Below are positions 48,250 to 56,677 of a stretch of 64,000 nucleotides of DNA, one piece after another (within the stretch, counting starts at the first letter, position 1; every line of letters begins with the position of its first letter). The stretch lies in assembly GCF_012276985.1 (NCBI RefSeq), contig NZ_JAAXMM010000006.1, positions 186,001 to 250,000 of the forward strand, given 5' to 3'. The notes under the pieces are model-generated. The model worked only from the letters and a program-made list of their open reading frames with translations, was not told the origin of the DNA and ran no database searches. Position numbers and translations under genes: made by a program. Source of the stretch: Agrobacterium sp. a22-2 (GTDB lineage: Bacteria > Pseudomonadota > Alphaproteobacteria > Rhizobiales > Rhizobiaceae).

Positions 48250-49383
48250 ATGACCATTGCGGACCGTGTCAACCGGATGCTCGACCAGGCGATCGAGCAG
48301 GAGCGCATCACCGGGGCGGTGGTTCTGGTCTACCGCGATGGCGAACCGCTTCTGCGTCGCGCCGCCGGATATGCCGATCGCGAAGCGCGGCGGCCCGTCA
48401 CCCTCGACACGATCTTTCGCTACGCGTCGCTGAGCAAGCCGGTGGTTGCGGTGACGGCATTGGCCATGGCCGATGCCGGTCTCATCAGCCTGGATGATCC
48501 CGTTGTCGATATTCTGCCGTGGTTTCGCCCGAAGACCGCCGATGGGCGGGAGGCCGCGATCACCATCCGTCATCTGCTGACCCATACATCAGGTCTCGTC
48601 TACGATCCGGCCCTGGAACTTCTCGCCCCGGACCGCGCGGTGACGATGGGCCTTGTCGACACGGATCTTGATCTCAAGTCTAATTTCGAGCGGCATAACG
48701 CCATACCTCTGGCGTTTGCGCCCGGCAGCCGCTGGGCCTATTCCTTTGCGACAGACATTCTCGGCGCCGTGATTGCGGCCGTGCATGGCGATACGCTGGA
48801 GGCGGCCGTAATCCACCATGTTGCCGGTCCGCTTGGGATGTCGGATGCGCGCTTCCATGTCACCGACAAAGAGCGATTGGCCGTCGCCTATGCGGATGGC
48901 CGGGAGCGGCCGGACCGCATGCCGGATCCGTGGATAGCCGCCGGCGAGGCCGGATGGCGGGCGGCATTCTCACCGTCGCGCATCTTCAATCCCAAGGCGT
49001 TCCAGTCCGGTGGCGCCGGCATGGCCGGAACGGCCGACGACATGCTGAAACTGCTCGAAACGGTGCGGGCGGGCGGTCAGCCCGTGCTGAAGCCCGAGAC
49101 GGCGAAGGCGGCGATCTCCAATCAGATCGGCGATATCGACGGCGAGCCGGGCATGCGGTTCGGGTTCATCGGCGCGGTGATCATCGATCCCGATGCGGCG
49201 GCAACGGCTCTGCCGAAGGGTGCGCTGCAATGGGGTGGGGTCTACGGAAACACCTGGTTCATCGATCCGGCCGAACGGCTGACCGTCGTCAGCCTGACCA
49301 ATACCGCGCTTGAAGGCTGCATGGGTTTTTATCCCGAACTGCTGCGCCGGGCGGTCTATGGACGGCGCCAGGCGGCGAACTGA
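48250..49383 (+). CDS. Serine hydrolase, class C beta-lactamase/esterase family
   Basis: This 377-residue protein has the class C/EstB-type fold with no signal peptide, so it is cytoplasmic. The nucleophile Ser is in YASLSKPV (Ser-X-X-Lys). The second motif is WAYSFATDILG, i.e. Tyr-Ser-Phe rather than the Tyr-X-Asn of beta-lactamases, and the third is WGG, as in EstB-type esterases. It is therefore more likely an esterase than a beta-lactamase. HTSGL precedes the middle region. The substrate is unknown. It is convergent with dxr, 22 bases apart. Confidence 0.88.
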   Translation: MTIADRVNRMLDQAIEQERITGAVVLVYRDGEPLLRRAAGYADREARRPVTLDTIFRYASLSKPVVAVTALAMADAGLISLDDPVVDILPWFRPKTADGREAAITIRHLLTHTSGLVYDPALELLAPDRAVTMGLVDTDLDLKSNFERHNAIPLAFAPGSRWAYSFATDILGAVIAAVHGDTLEAAVIHHVAGPLGMSDARFHVTDKERLAVAYADGRERPDRMPDPWIAAGEAGWRAAFSPSRIFNPKAFQSGGAGMAGTADDMLKLLETVRAGGQPVLKPETAKAAISNQIGDIDGEPGMRFGFIGAVIIDPDAAATALPKGALQWGGVYGNTWFIDPAERLTVVSLTNTALEGCMGFYPELLRRAVYGRRQAAN

Positions 49384-49405
49384 TGCGGGCCTGGCCTGGC
49401 CGTCG

Positions 49406-50620
49406 TTACGCCGAGCGGCGAGTGGCGATCGCGTCCAAGGCCTGTCGGCGGGCCTCGTCGTCGGCTGCAAAGACGTCGGCGATGGTGGACGCGGCGCCGA
49501 TGCCGCACAGGCCGTCCATCACCGTCTCGACGATATCGGCCATATCAAGAAAGCCGATGCGTTCTTCGACAAAGGCCGTGAAGGCGGTTTCTTCGGCGGC
49601 ATTCATCACGGCGCCCTGCAGACCGCCGCGGGTCAGTGCCGTGCGGGCCAGCCGGAGCGCCGGGAACCGCACCTCGTCCGGCGCCTCGAAATCGAGCCGG
49701 GCCAGCTTTGCGAAATCCAGCCGCTCGACATTAAGGCTCGGACGCTGAGGATAGGTCAGCGCATAGCCGATGGCGGTGCGCATGTCCGGGCTGCCGAGCT
49801 GGGCAATCACCGAGCCGTCGGTATAGCCGACCATGGAATGGACGATCGACTGGGGATGGACGATCACCTCGATCTGATCCGGGCGGACATCGAAGAGATG
49901 TTTCGCCTCGATCATTTCCAGCGCCTTGTTGAACATCGAGGCGCTGCCGATCGAGATCTTCAGGCCCATCGACCAGTTGGGATGGGTGCGCGCGGTATGA
50001 GCGGTCACGCCCGCCATCTGCTCGCGGCTGAAGGCGCGGAACGGTCCGCCCGAAGCGGTCAGCACGATGCGCTCCAGCGCATGGCGCTGGTGGTCATCGA
50101 GGCACTGGAAAATGGCGCTGTGTTCGCTGTCGACGGGGATCAGTCGGCCGCCACCGTCGCGCACTGCCTGGACGAAGAGATCACCGGCGGAAACGAGACA
50201 TTCCTTGTTGGCGAGCGCGATATCGGCGCCGCGGGCGGCCGCGGCAAGCGTCGGGGCAAGGCCCGCCGTGCCGACGATGGCCGCCATCACCCAGTCCGCG
50301 TCGAGCCGGGCGGCCTCGTCGAGCCCTGTCCTGCCGGCCGCGACATCCACGCCGCTTCCAGAAAGCGCATCCTTCAGGGCAATATACTGACTTTCATCGG
50401 CTGTGACGGCGAGCCGGGCGCCGGTGGCGCGGGCCTGCGCGGCCAGGAGATCGATATTGCCGTTGCCGGTCAGCGCCAGAATTTCGAAGGAATCCCGGCC
50501 GCCAAGCTGCGCAATGACGTCGAGCGTGTTGGTTCCAATCGAGCCGGTGGAACCGAGTATGGTCAAGCGACGCGGCACTTCGGTGACGGGGTTCATTCGG
50601 ATATCCGCGGATTGCTTCAT
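49406..50620 (-). CDS. dxr: 1-deoxy-D-xylulose 5-phosphate reductoisomerase
   Basis: This 404-residue enzyme converts DXP to 2-C-methylerythritol 4-phosphate in the MEP isoprenoid pathway. It has the NADPH motif LGSTGSIGTNTLDVI, ANKECLVSAG, VDSEHSAIFQCL, ASGGPFR (substrate phosphate) and the HPNWSMGLKISIGSASMFNKALE metal/substrate region. Two starts are possible (50620 and 50596); neither has a strong ribosome site. It stands alone between convergent and divergent neighbours. Confidence 0.95.
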   Translation of the reverse strand: MKQSADIRMNPVTEVPRRLTILGSTGSIGTNTLDVIAQLGGRDSFEILALTGNGNIDLLAAQARATGARLAVTADESQYIALKDALSGSGVDVAAGRTGLDEAARLDADWVMAAIVGTAGLAPTLAAAARGADIALANKECLVSAGDLFVQAVRDGGGRLIPVDSEHSAIFQCLDDHQRHALERIVLTASGGPFRAFSREQMAGVTAHTARTHPNWSMGLKISIGSASMFNKALEMIEAKHLFDVRPDQIEVIVHPQSIVHSMVGYTDGSVIAQLGSPDMRTAIGYALTYPQRPSLNVERLDFAKLARLDFEAPDEVRFPALRLARTALTRGGLQGAVMNAAEETAFTAFVEERIGFLDMADIVETVMDGLCGIGAASTIADVFAADDEARRQALDAIATRRSA

Positions 50621-50711
50621 TTTCCCATGCGTCTACAAGGGAAATGGTTGTGCAGCAAGCATTTGATCCCGGATGCGCCGTCGCGCAACGGAGTTGATGG
50701 GGGGAACTGCA

Positions 50712-52595
50712 ATGGTCGATGCGCTGGCCTTCTCGCGCACCTATGCCCGTCCTGTTCTGGCGCTGTTGGCCTTGCTGACGCTCGGCGCCGGCGGATTGGC
50801 GATCTCACTCGGCCGGGCAGACCTTGCCGCACTCGGCTGGTCGCTGGGCGCCGGCATTGTGCTTGCGGTGCTTGCCGCGGAAATCGCCGCGTCTTTGTGG
50901 CGCGGGCACTTCGGCATCGATGTCATCGCCGGGCTGTCGATGTCGGCAGCCCTTGCCTTCGGCGAACCGCTGGCCGCCAATATCGTCGCCCTGATGTATG
51001 CCGGCGGGCAGCAGCTGGAAAATTATGCGGAGGGCCGGGCGCGACGGGAAATGACGGCGCTGCTTGGCCGTGTGGCGCGCACGGCCATGCGCTATGCCGG
51101 GGAAAGCCTCGAAGAAGTGGAGATCGATCGGCTGGTGCCGGGCGACCGTATTTTGATCCGGCGCGGCGAGGTGGTGCCGAATGATGGTGTGCTGCTTGAT
51201 GCACGGGCCGACCTGGACATGTCGGCGCTGACGGGCGAATCCCTGCCCATCCAACTGAGGAACGGCCAGGAGGTGGCCAGCGGTTGCCTGTCGATCGGCG
51301 GCGCCTTCGATCTCAAGGTCAGCCGGACCGCCGCAGACAGCACCTATGCCGGCATCGTCCGGCTGGTCGAAGGGGCGCAGCAGAGCAAGGCGCCCCTGGT
51401 GCGCCTGGCGGATCGCTATGCCATCTGGTTTCTGCTGGCGACGGTGCTGATCGCCGGCGGCGCCTGGTGGATCAGTGGCGACCGGTTGCGGGCGCTGGCC
51501 GTGCTGGTGGTCGCGACCCCCTGTCCGCTGATCCTCGCCGTTCCCGTGGCGATCATATCAGGCATATCGCGGGCCGCAGCGATCGGAGTGTTGATCAAGA
51601 ACGGCGGCGCGCTGGAGGCGCTGGCGCGGGTGCGCACCGTCGTGCTCGACAAGACGGGTACCGTGACGACCGGGACGGCCGGGGTGGTCGATATCCGTGC
51701 CGCGCCGGGCTTAGACGGGGAGATGCTGCTGCGCATGGCGGCCTCGCTCGATCAGGCCTCGAACCATGTCAGCGCGGCAGCCCTGGTGCAGGCCGCGCAT
51801 CAAAAGGGCATGGTGCTATCCAACCCAACGGATGTCCGCGAGGTGCCGGGTGCGGGCCTTGAGGGTCTTGTCGATGGCCGGCGGGTCGTGGTCGGCGGCA
51901 GTAGCTTCGTGCGCGACAGGAGCATGGTCGGCGATCCCTTCGAGCTTGGCGGTGATCTGCCGCCGGGCATGGCCGTGGTGGCGGTCGGCCTGGATGGCGC
52001 TGTCGCTGGCATCATCCTGCTCGCTGATCGCGTGCGCGACGACGCCCGCGCCACGCTCGACAGGTTTCGCAAGGCAGGGGTCAGCCGTTTCGTCATGGCG
52101 TCCGGCGACCGCTCCGACGTGGTGACCTCGATCGGCCGTACCCTGCAGATCGACGACATGCGCGGCGACCTGCAACCGGCCGACAAGGTGGAGATCGTCA
52201 TCAGGGAACGTGTCGCGGCACCAGTGATGATGATCGGTGACGGGGTCAACGATGCGCCGGCGCTCGCAGTGGCCGATGTCGGGGTGGCGATGGGCGCGCG
52301 GGGTGCTGCCGCCTCCTCGGAGGCTGCGGATATCGTGCTGCTTGTCGACGATCTGCGCCGCCTGGCCCAGGCGCTGGTGGTTGCCCAGAACACGCTCGCC
52401 ATCGCCCGCCAGAGCGTCGCCGTCGGTCTTGGCCTGTCCTTCCTCGCCATGGGTTTTGCCGGAATGGGCTATCTTTCGCCGGTGCAAGGCGCTTTGCTGC
52501 AGGAGGCGATCGACGTGGCTGTCATCCTCAACGCGCTCAGGGCATTGAAAATTCCAACGGACAAGGGCGGGGAGGACAGGAAGGTGCAGGCGTGA
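50712..52595 (+). CDS. Heavy-metal P1B-type ATPase with TPC motif
   Basis: This 627-residue P-type ATPase has the actuator motif LTGES, the phosphorylation site VLDKTGTVTTG, the hinge GDGVNDAPALAVADVGVAMG and about eight membrane helices. The membrane metal site reads VATPCPLILAVPVAI, so it is TPC rather than the CPC of Cu/Zn pumps; TPC is the motif of the P1B-5 group (Nia-type). The usual HP motif is replaced by SNHVSAA. There is no N-terminal HMA domain and no C-terminal haemerythrin domain. The GGGGGGAA site supports the ATG at 50712. The transported metal is uncertain. Confidence 0.88.
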   Translation: MVDALAFSRTYARPVLALLALLTLGAGGLAISLGRADLAALGWSLGAGIVLAVLAAEIAASLWRGHFGIDVIAGLSMSAALAFGEPLAANIVALMYAGGQQLENYAEGRARREMTALLGRVARTAMRYAGESLEEVEIDRLVPGDRILIRRGEVVPNDGVLLDARADLDMSALTGESLPIQLRNGQEVASGCLSIGGAFDLKVSRTAADSTYAGIVRLVEGAQQSKAPLVRLADRYAIWFLLATVLIAGGAWWISGDRLRALAVLVVATPCPLILAVPVAIISGISRAAAIGVLIKNGGALEALARVRTVVLDKTGTVTTGTAGVVDIRAAPGLDGEMLLRMAASLDQASNHVSAAALVQAAHQKGMVLSNPTDVREVPGAGLEGLVDGRRVVVGGSSFVRDRSMVGDPFELGGDLPPGMAVVAVGLDGAVAGIILLADRVRDDARATLDRFRKAGVSRFVMASGDRSDVVTSIGRTLQIDDMRGDLQPADKVEIVIRERVAAPVMMIGDGVNDAPALAVADVGVAMGARGAAASSEAADIVLLVDDLRRLAQALVVAQNTLAIARQSVAVGLGLSFLAMGFAGMGYLSPVQGALLQEAIDVAVILNALRALKIPTDKGGEDRKVQA

Positions 52596-52605
52596 GGGAA
52601 AGCGA

Positions 52606-52682
52606 TGGTGATTCCGGCGCGATTCGAACGCGCGACCCCCAGATTAGGAATCTGGTGCTCTATCCTGCTGAGCTACGGAACC
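52606..52682 (-). tRNA. tRNA-Arg (anticodon CCT)
   Basis: The 77-base minus-strand sequence folds as a complete tRNA: 7-bp acceptor stem beginning GGTTCCG, D arm GCTC/GAGC, anticodon stem CCAGA/TCTGG with loop TTCCTAA, T arm GCGCG-TTCGAAT-CGCGC, and an encoded CCA. Anticodon CCT reads AGG. It lies 10 bases beyond the ATPase gene on the opposite strand, with no sign of integration at its 3' end. Confidence 0.95.
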
Positions 52683-52787
52683 ACTTACAGGCATCCATAC
52701 AAAAGGCTTAAGGCGAAGCCAAGCTTTTTTAGAGAGGCGGGGTCGGTTTGGCGGTGGCCGGCGGTCGATGTCCGGCCGCCCCAGGTC

Positions 52788-53951
52788 TCAGTCCGTCAGC
52801 CGCTGCTCGGCGAGCTTCACCCAATAGGAAATGCCGTGGGCGATGGCCTCGTCGTTGAAGTCATAGGCGGGATTGTGCAGGCCTGCGGTCTCGCCGTTGC
52901 CGATCATGATATAGGCGCCGGGACGAGTCTGCAGCATGAAGGCAAAGTCTTCGCCGGCCATCGATGGATCAACCTCGGTGTCGACATTGTCGGGGCCAGC
53001 CACGTCAATCGCGGCACGGGCGGCATGCAGGGTCTCGGCGGCATGGTTGACGGTGACCGGACAGGCCCGCTCATAGTCGACGACGGCCTCGGCACCGTTG
53101 GCGGCGGCAATGCCGGCGGCGATCTGGCGGATCCGGCTTTCGGCAAGATCGCGGACGGTTTCGTCGAGGCTGCGCACGGTGCCGGCCAAAAGGGCCTCTT
53201 CCGGAATGATGTTGTGGGTGGTGCCGGCAATGAATTTCGTGACCGAGACGACGACGGAGCGTAGCGGATTGGCGTTGCGCGAGGCGATCAGCTGCAGGGC
53301 GCCGACGATCTGCGCGCCGATGGCGATCGGATCCAAGGTGTGGTGCGGCTCGGCGGCGTGGCCGCCGCGGCCCTTGACGGTGATGGAGAACTTGTCTGGC
53401 GCGGCCATGATGCCGCCCTTGCGGATCGCGAAAGTGCCGACCGGCATGCCGGGCATGTTGTGCATGCCGTAGACTTCCTGGATGCCGAACCGCTCCATCA
53501 GGCCGTCCTTGACCATGGCGAGCGCGCCGGCGCCACCCTCTTCGGCGGGCTGGAAGATGACGACGAGATTGCCGTTGAAATTGCGCGTCTCGGCCAGGTA
53601 TTTGGCAGCCCCCAGCAGCATGGCCGTGTGGCCGTCATGGCCGCAGGCATGCATCCGGCCGGCGACGGTGGAGGCCCAGGGCTTGGCCGTGATCTCGGTC
53701 AGCGGTAGGGCGTCCATGTCGGCGCGAAGGCCTATCGCCCGCTGGCTTTCACCGCGGCCGCGGATGACGCCGACCACGCCGGTGCGGCCGATGCCGGTCA
53801 CGATTTCGTCAACGCCGAACTCGGCAAGGCGCGCCGCCACGAAGGCCGCCGTCTGCTCGACATCGTAGAGAATCTCGGGATTGCTGTGGATATGACGGCG
53901 CCATTCCTGCACTTCGTCCTGCAATTCGGCGGCTCGGTTCAAAATCGGCAT
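52788..53951 (-). CDS. M20 family amidohydrolase (hippurate hydrolase/IAA-amino acid hydrolase type)
   Basis: This 387-residue metallopeptidase-family enzyme has the metal-binding motifs RADMDALPL, MHACGHDGHTAML (Cys/His ligands), FQPAEEGGAGAL and a lid domain with GRGGHAAEPHHTLDPI. The late ligand is in PSMAGEDFAFML. Members cleave N-acyl or N-aroyl amino acids; substrate specificity is not readable. The ATG at 53951 follows CAGGAAAA; the open frame extends to 54029. It is separate from its neighbours, divergent from the D,D-carboxypeptidase gene. Confidence 0.92.
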   Translation of the reverse strand: MPILNRAAELQDEVQEWRRHIHSNPEILYDVEQTAAFVAARLAEFGVDEIVTGIGRTGVVGVIRGRGESQRAIGLRADMDALPLTEITAKPWASTVAGRMHACGHDGHTAMLLGAAKYLAETRNFNGNLVVIFQPAEEGGAGALAMVKDGLMERFGIQEVYGMHNMPGMPVGTFAIRKGGIMAAPDKFSITVKGRGGHAAEPHHTLDPIAIGAQIVGALQLIASRNANPLRSVVVSVTKFIAGTTHNIIPEEALLAGTVRSLDETVRDLAESRIRQIAAGIAAANGAEAVVDYERACPVTVNHAAETLHAARAAIDVAGPDNVDTEVDPSMAGEDFAFMLQTRPGAYIMIGNGETAGLHNPAYDFNDEAIAHGISYWVKLAEQRLTD

Positions 53952-54122
53952 GTCATTTTCCTGGCCCTGCATCTGAAACTCTGGGCAGTTTAAGCGCGGC
54001 AGTGGCCGCGTGGCAATTGACGGAATCAACGGGCTTTGCCATTGCTAAGTCATATAAGATAGATATCCGCGGGTTACGAGGGACATTCGGCAAGCGGTAA
54101 ACCGTTTTGGCCGATCAAGGAG

Positions 54123-55220
54123 ATGTCGTTGTCTGCCATGCTGCACCGTCTTGGACGCATTTTCGCGCTGTCGGCGGCGCTTGCCGCTTTGCTGCCGGCC
54201 CTTGCCGCGGCCAATCCGAAAATCGTGGTGGATGTGGCCACCGGCCGGGTGATCGAGCATGAGGATGCCTTCCGCAAATGGTATCCCGCGTCGCTGACCA
54301 AGATGATGACGGCCTATACGGTGTTCAGGGCGCTGAAGGCCGGCGAGGTCCGACTCGACAGCGTCGTGACCATGAGCCAGAAGGCCGCGGCCCAGCCGGC
54401 CAGCAAGATGTATTTCAAGCCCGGCTCGCAGATGACGCTCGACAGCGCCCTGAAGATCCTGCTCGTCAAATCGGCCAATGACGTCGCGGTGGCAATCGCC
54501 GAAACGGTGGGCGGCTCGCTCGATAATTTCATGGCGCGGATGAACAACGAGGCGGCACGTCTTGGCATGTCCTCGTCGCGGTTCATCAATCCGAACGGCC
54601 TGCCAGGCCAGGGGCAATATACGACGGCGCGGGATCTTGCTGTCTTGGCCGTGGCGATCCGCCGCGAGTTTCCCGAATATGCCGGCTATTTCGCGCTGGA
54701 AGGTATCAATACCGGCAAGCGCGAATATCCGAATTACAACATGCTGATCGGCCGCTTCGACGGCGCGGATGGCATGAAGACCGGCTATATCTGCGCCTCC
54801 GGCTTCAACCAGGTGTCATCGGCGACCCGCAACGGCCGCACGGTCGTCGCAGTGGTGCTGGGCGCCGATAGCCTCGGCGGGCGCGCCGACATGTCGGCCG
54901 ATCTGCTGCAGAAGGCGCTGACGACGCGCACGGCGACCGGCGACCGGCTGGATACGCTCAGGCCCTATGGCGAGGGCCGGGATGCGGTCGTCGATATCAG
55001 CAGCGAGATCTGCAATCCAAAGGCGCGGCAGGTGCGCAGCGAAGGCCGCGACGAGGAAGGCCGGATGAAGGTGCATTCGCCTTATATCCAGCAGATGCCG
55101 CGTCCGCCGCGCACGGTATTTGCGGGCCTTATCCCTGGCACCGAAAAGCCGGTGGGCAAGCCCACGGCAGCCAATGAGATCGCCAACGTGCCGATCCCCA
55201 TTCCGCGCCCGACCTTCTGA
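54123..55220 (+). CDS. D-alanyl-D-alanine carboxypeptidase (DacF/PBP5-6 type)
   Basis: This 365-residue penicillin-binding protein has a signal peptide (about 10-30) and the three active-site motifs SLTK (Ser57-Lys60), SAN (in VKSANDVAVAIAE) and KTG (GMKTGYICASGFN). It trims the terminal D-Ala from peptidoglycan pentapeptides in the periplasm. The C terminus is Pro-rich, without an obvious amphipathic anchor. AAGGAG directly abuts the ATG at 54123; a TTG at 54129 is spaced better and may be the true start. CobW-type gene follows by 20 bases. Confidence 0.93.
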   Translation: MSLSAMLHRLGRIFALSAALAALLPALAAANPKIVVDVATGRVIEHEDAFRKWYPASLTKMMTAYTVFRALKAGEVRLDSVVTMSQKAAAQPASKMYFKPGSQMTLDSALKILLVKSANDVAVAIAETVGGSLDNFMARMNNEAARLGMSSSRFINPNGLPGQGQYTTARDLAVLAVAIRREFPEYAGYFALEGINTGKREYPNYNMLIGRFDGADGMKTGYICASGFNQVSSATRNGRTVVAVVLGADSLGGRADMSADLLQKALTTRTATGDRLDTLRPYGEGRDAVVDISSEICNPKARQVRSEGRDEEGRMKVHSPYIQQMPRPPRTVFAGLIPGTEKPVGKPTAANEIANVPIPIPRPTF

Positions 55221-55240
55221 GCAAAGACAAAGGTGTCGTC

Positions 55241-56413
55241 ATGACCCATCCCAGCGCACGGATCCCCGTGTCGATCCTTACCGGCTTTCTCGGTGCCGGA
55301 AAATCGACGCTGTTGAACCGTTTGCTTCGCGATCCCGGCCTCAGGGATGCGGCCGTCATCATCAACGAATTCGGCGAAGTGGGCATCGACCACCTGCTGG
55401 TGGAAGCCTCCAACGATGCGGTCGTCGAACTGTCGGACGGCTGCCTTTGCTGCACGGTGCGCGGTGAGCTGATCGACACGCTCGCCATGCTGATGGACAG
55501 GCTGCAGACCGGCAAGATCGCCAGGCTCAGCCGTATCGTCATCGAGACCACGGGACTTGCCGATCCGGCGCCGGTGATGCAGTCGGTGATCGGTAATCCG
55601 GTGCTGGCGGATTGTTTCGAGCTGGACGGCGTCATCACGGTCGTCGACGCGGTGAACGGCCTGTCGACGCTCGATCAATTCGAGGAGGCGGTCAAACAGG
55701 TGGCCGTCGCCGACCGGCTGATCATCTCCAAATCGACGATGACCGATGCGGCATCGCTCGTCCGGCTGACGGCGAGGCTTTTCGAACTCAACCCGCGCGC
55801 CGTGGTGATGGATGGCGATACGGATGCTGCCGGTCGGGCCGGCATTCTCGACAACGGTCTCTACGATGCGTCGAGCAAGGTGGCGGATGTCGCGCGCTGG
55901 CTCAACGACGAGGCCGCGGCCGACGACCATGGGCATACGCAACATCATCACGACCACCAGCATGGGCATCATCACGACCATGATGACGGACATGGGCACG
56001 ACCATCACGGCCATCACCATGACGTGACGCGACATGGCGATTCAATCCGGTCCTATTCGATCATCCATGACGGGCTCATCAATCCGATGGCGCTGGAGAT
56101 GTTCGTCGATCTGCTGCGGTCGGCCCATGGTGAGCGGCTGCTGCGCATGAAGGCTGTGGTGGGGCTCAGCGACAATCCGGACCGTCCGATCGTGTTGCAT
56201 GGCGTCCAGGCGGTGTTTCACCCGCCGGTGCGCCTGCCGGCCTGGCCGGATCCCACGGATCGGCGCACGCGGATGGTGCTGATCACCAAGGACCTGCCGG
56301 AGGCCTATGTCCGGGATCTGTTCGATGCTTTCGTCGGCAAGATACGGATCGACCGGCCGGACCGCGAGGCGCTGACCAACAATCCCCTGGCCATTCCCGG
56401 TATGCGGCTCTGA
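55241..56413 (+). CDS. CobW/COG0523-family GTPase with His-rich insert
   Basis: This 390-residue G3E GTPase has Walker A GFLGAGKSTL, INEFGEVGID, the metal-binding CXCC motif GCLCCTV and VIETTGLADP. The usual NKxD base-recognition motif reads ISKSTMTD. Between the GTPase and the C-terminal CobW domain is a His/Asp-rich stretch (residues about 228-266) with about 19 His in 40 residues, a metal reservoir or sensor. COG0523 proteins with such inserts handle zinc, nickel or cobalt delivery. The metal cannot be named from sequence. No Zur box was seen upstream. Confidence 0.92.
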   Translation: MTHPSARIPVSILTGFLGAGKSTLLNRLLRDPGLRDAAVIINEFGEVGIDHLLVEASNDAVVELSDGCLCCTVRGELIDTLAMLMDRLQTGKIARLSRIVIETTGLADPAPVMQSVIGNPVLADCFELDGVITVVDAVNGLSTLDQFEEAVKQVAVADRLIISKSTMTDAASLVRLTARLFELNPRAVVMDGDTDAAGRAGILDNGLYDASSKVADVARWLNDEAAADDHGHTQHHHDHQHGHHHDHDDGHGHDHHGHHHDVTRHGDSIRSYSIIHDGLINPMALEMFVDLLRSAHGERLLRMKAVVGLSDNPDRPIVLHGVQAVFHPPVRLPAWPDPTDRRTRMVLITKDLPEAYVRDLFDAFVGKIRIDRPDREALTNNPLAIPGMRL

Positions 56414-56455
56414 CGAGCCGCGGCGGCGGCCAAGCGGCTCTGATCAGCCGCGGCG
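56404..56455. repeat. Two near-identical 22-bp palindromic repeats carrying both stop codons
   Basis: Two copies of GCGGCTCTGA-NN-AGCCGCGGCG (56404-56425 and 56434-56455) are 8 bases apart and differ only at the two centre bases. Each is a dyad (CGGCT...AGCCG). The first holds the cobW-type TGA, the second the tusA stop on the other strand. They may act as a transcription end for both convergent genes. Confidence 0.7.
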
Positions 56456-56677
56456 AATGGAAAAGCGATGGCCGGTGTCGGTTTTTTCCGACGCGACCAG
56501 GTCGTGGCCGTTCTCGCTACAGAAATGCGGGATATCGATGACGGCGAGCGGATCGGTCGTCTCGACGATCAATTCCGCGCCCTTGGCCATATCGGCCAGA
56601 CGCCGCCGGGTCTTCAACACCGGCAGCGGGCATTTCAGGCCCTTCAGGTCGTAGACCTGCGGCGAGCCGTCGGTCAC
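56444..56677 (-). CDS. TusA/SirA-family sulfur carrier protein
   Basis: This is a 77-residue TusA-like protein with the conserved LKCPLPVLKTRR motif; the Cys in CPxP carries persulfide sulfur. It relays sulfur for tRNA thiolation or cofactor sulfuration, including molybdenum cofactor in some bacteria. Its start overlaps the L,D-transpeptidase stop by four bases (ATGA), indicating co-transcription. Its stop codon is within a 22-bp repeat. Confidence 0.9.
   Translation of the reverse strand: MTDGSPQVYDLKGLKCPLPVLKTRRRLADMAKGAELIVETTDPLAVIDIPHFCSENGHDLVASEKTDTGHRFSIRRG

Noticed and set aside
49310..51184. 624-codon plus-strand frame across dxr and into the ATPase gene
   Set aside because: Antisense of dxr in its first part and out of frame with the ATPase in its second; no domains.
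52606..52682. Integration site for a mobile island at tRNA-Arg
   Set aside because: No integrase gene or repeated tRNA 3' end was seen on either side; flanking genes look like ordinary chromosome.
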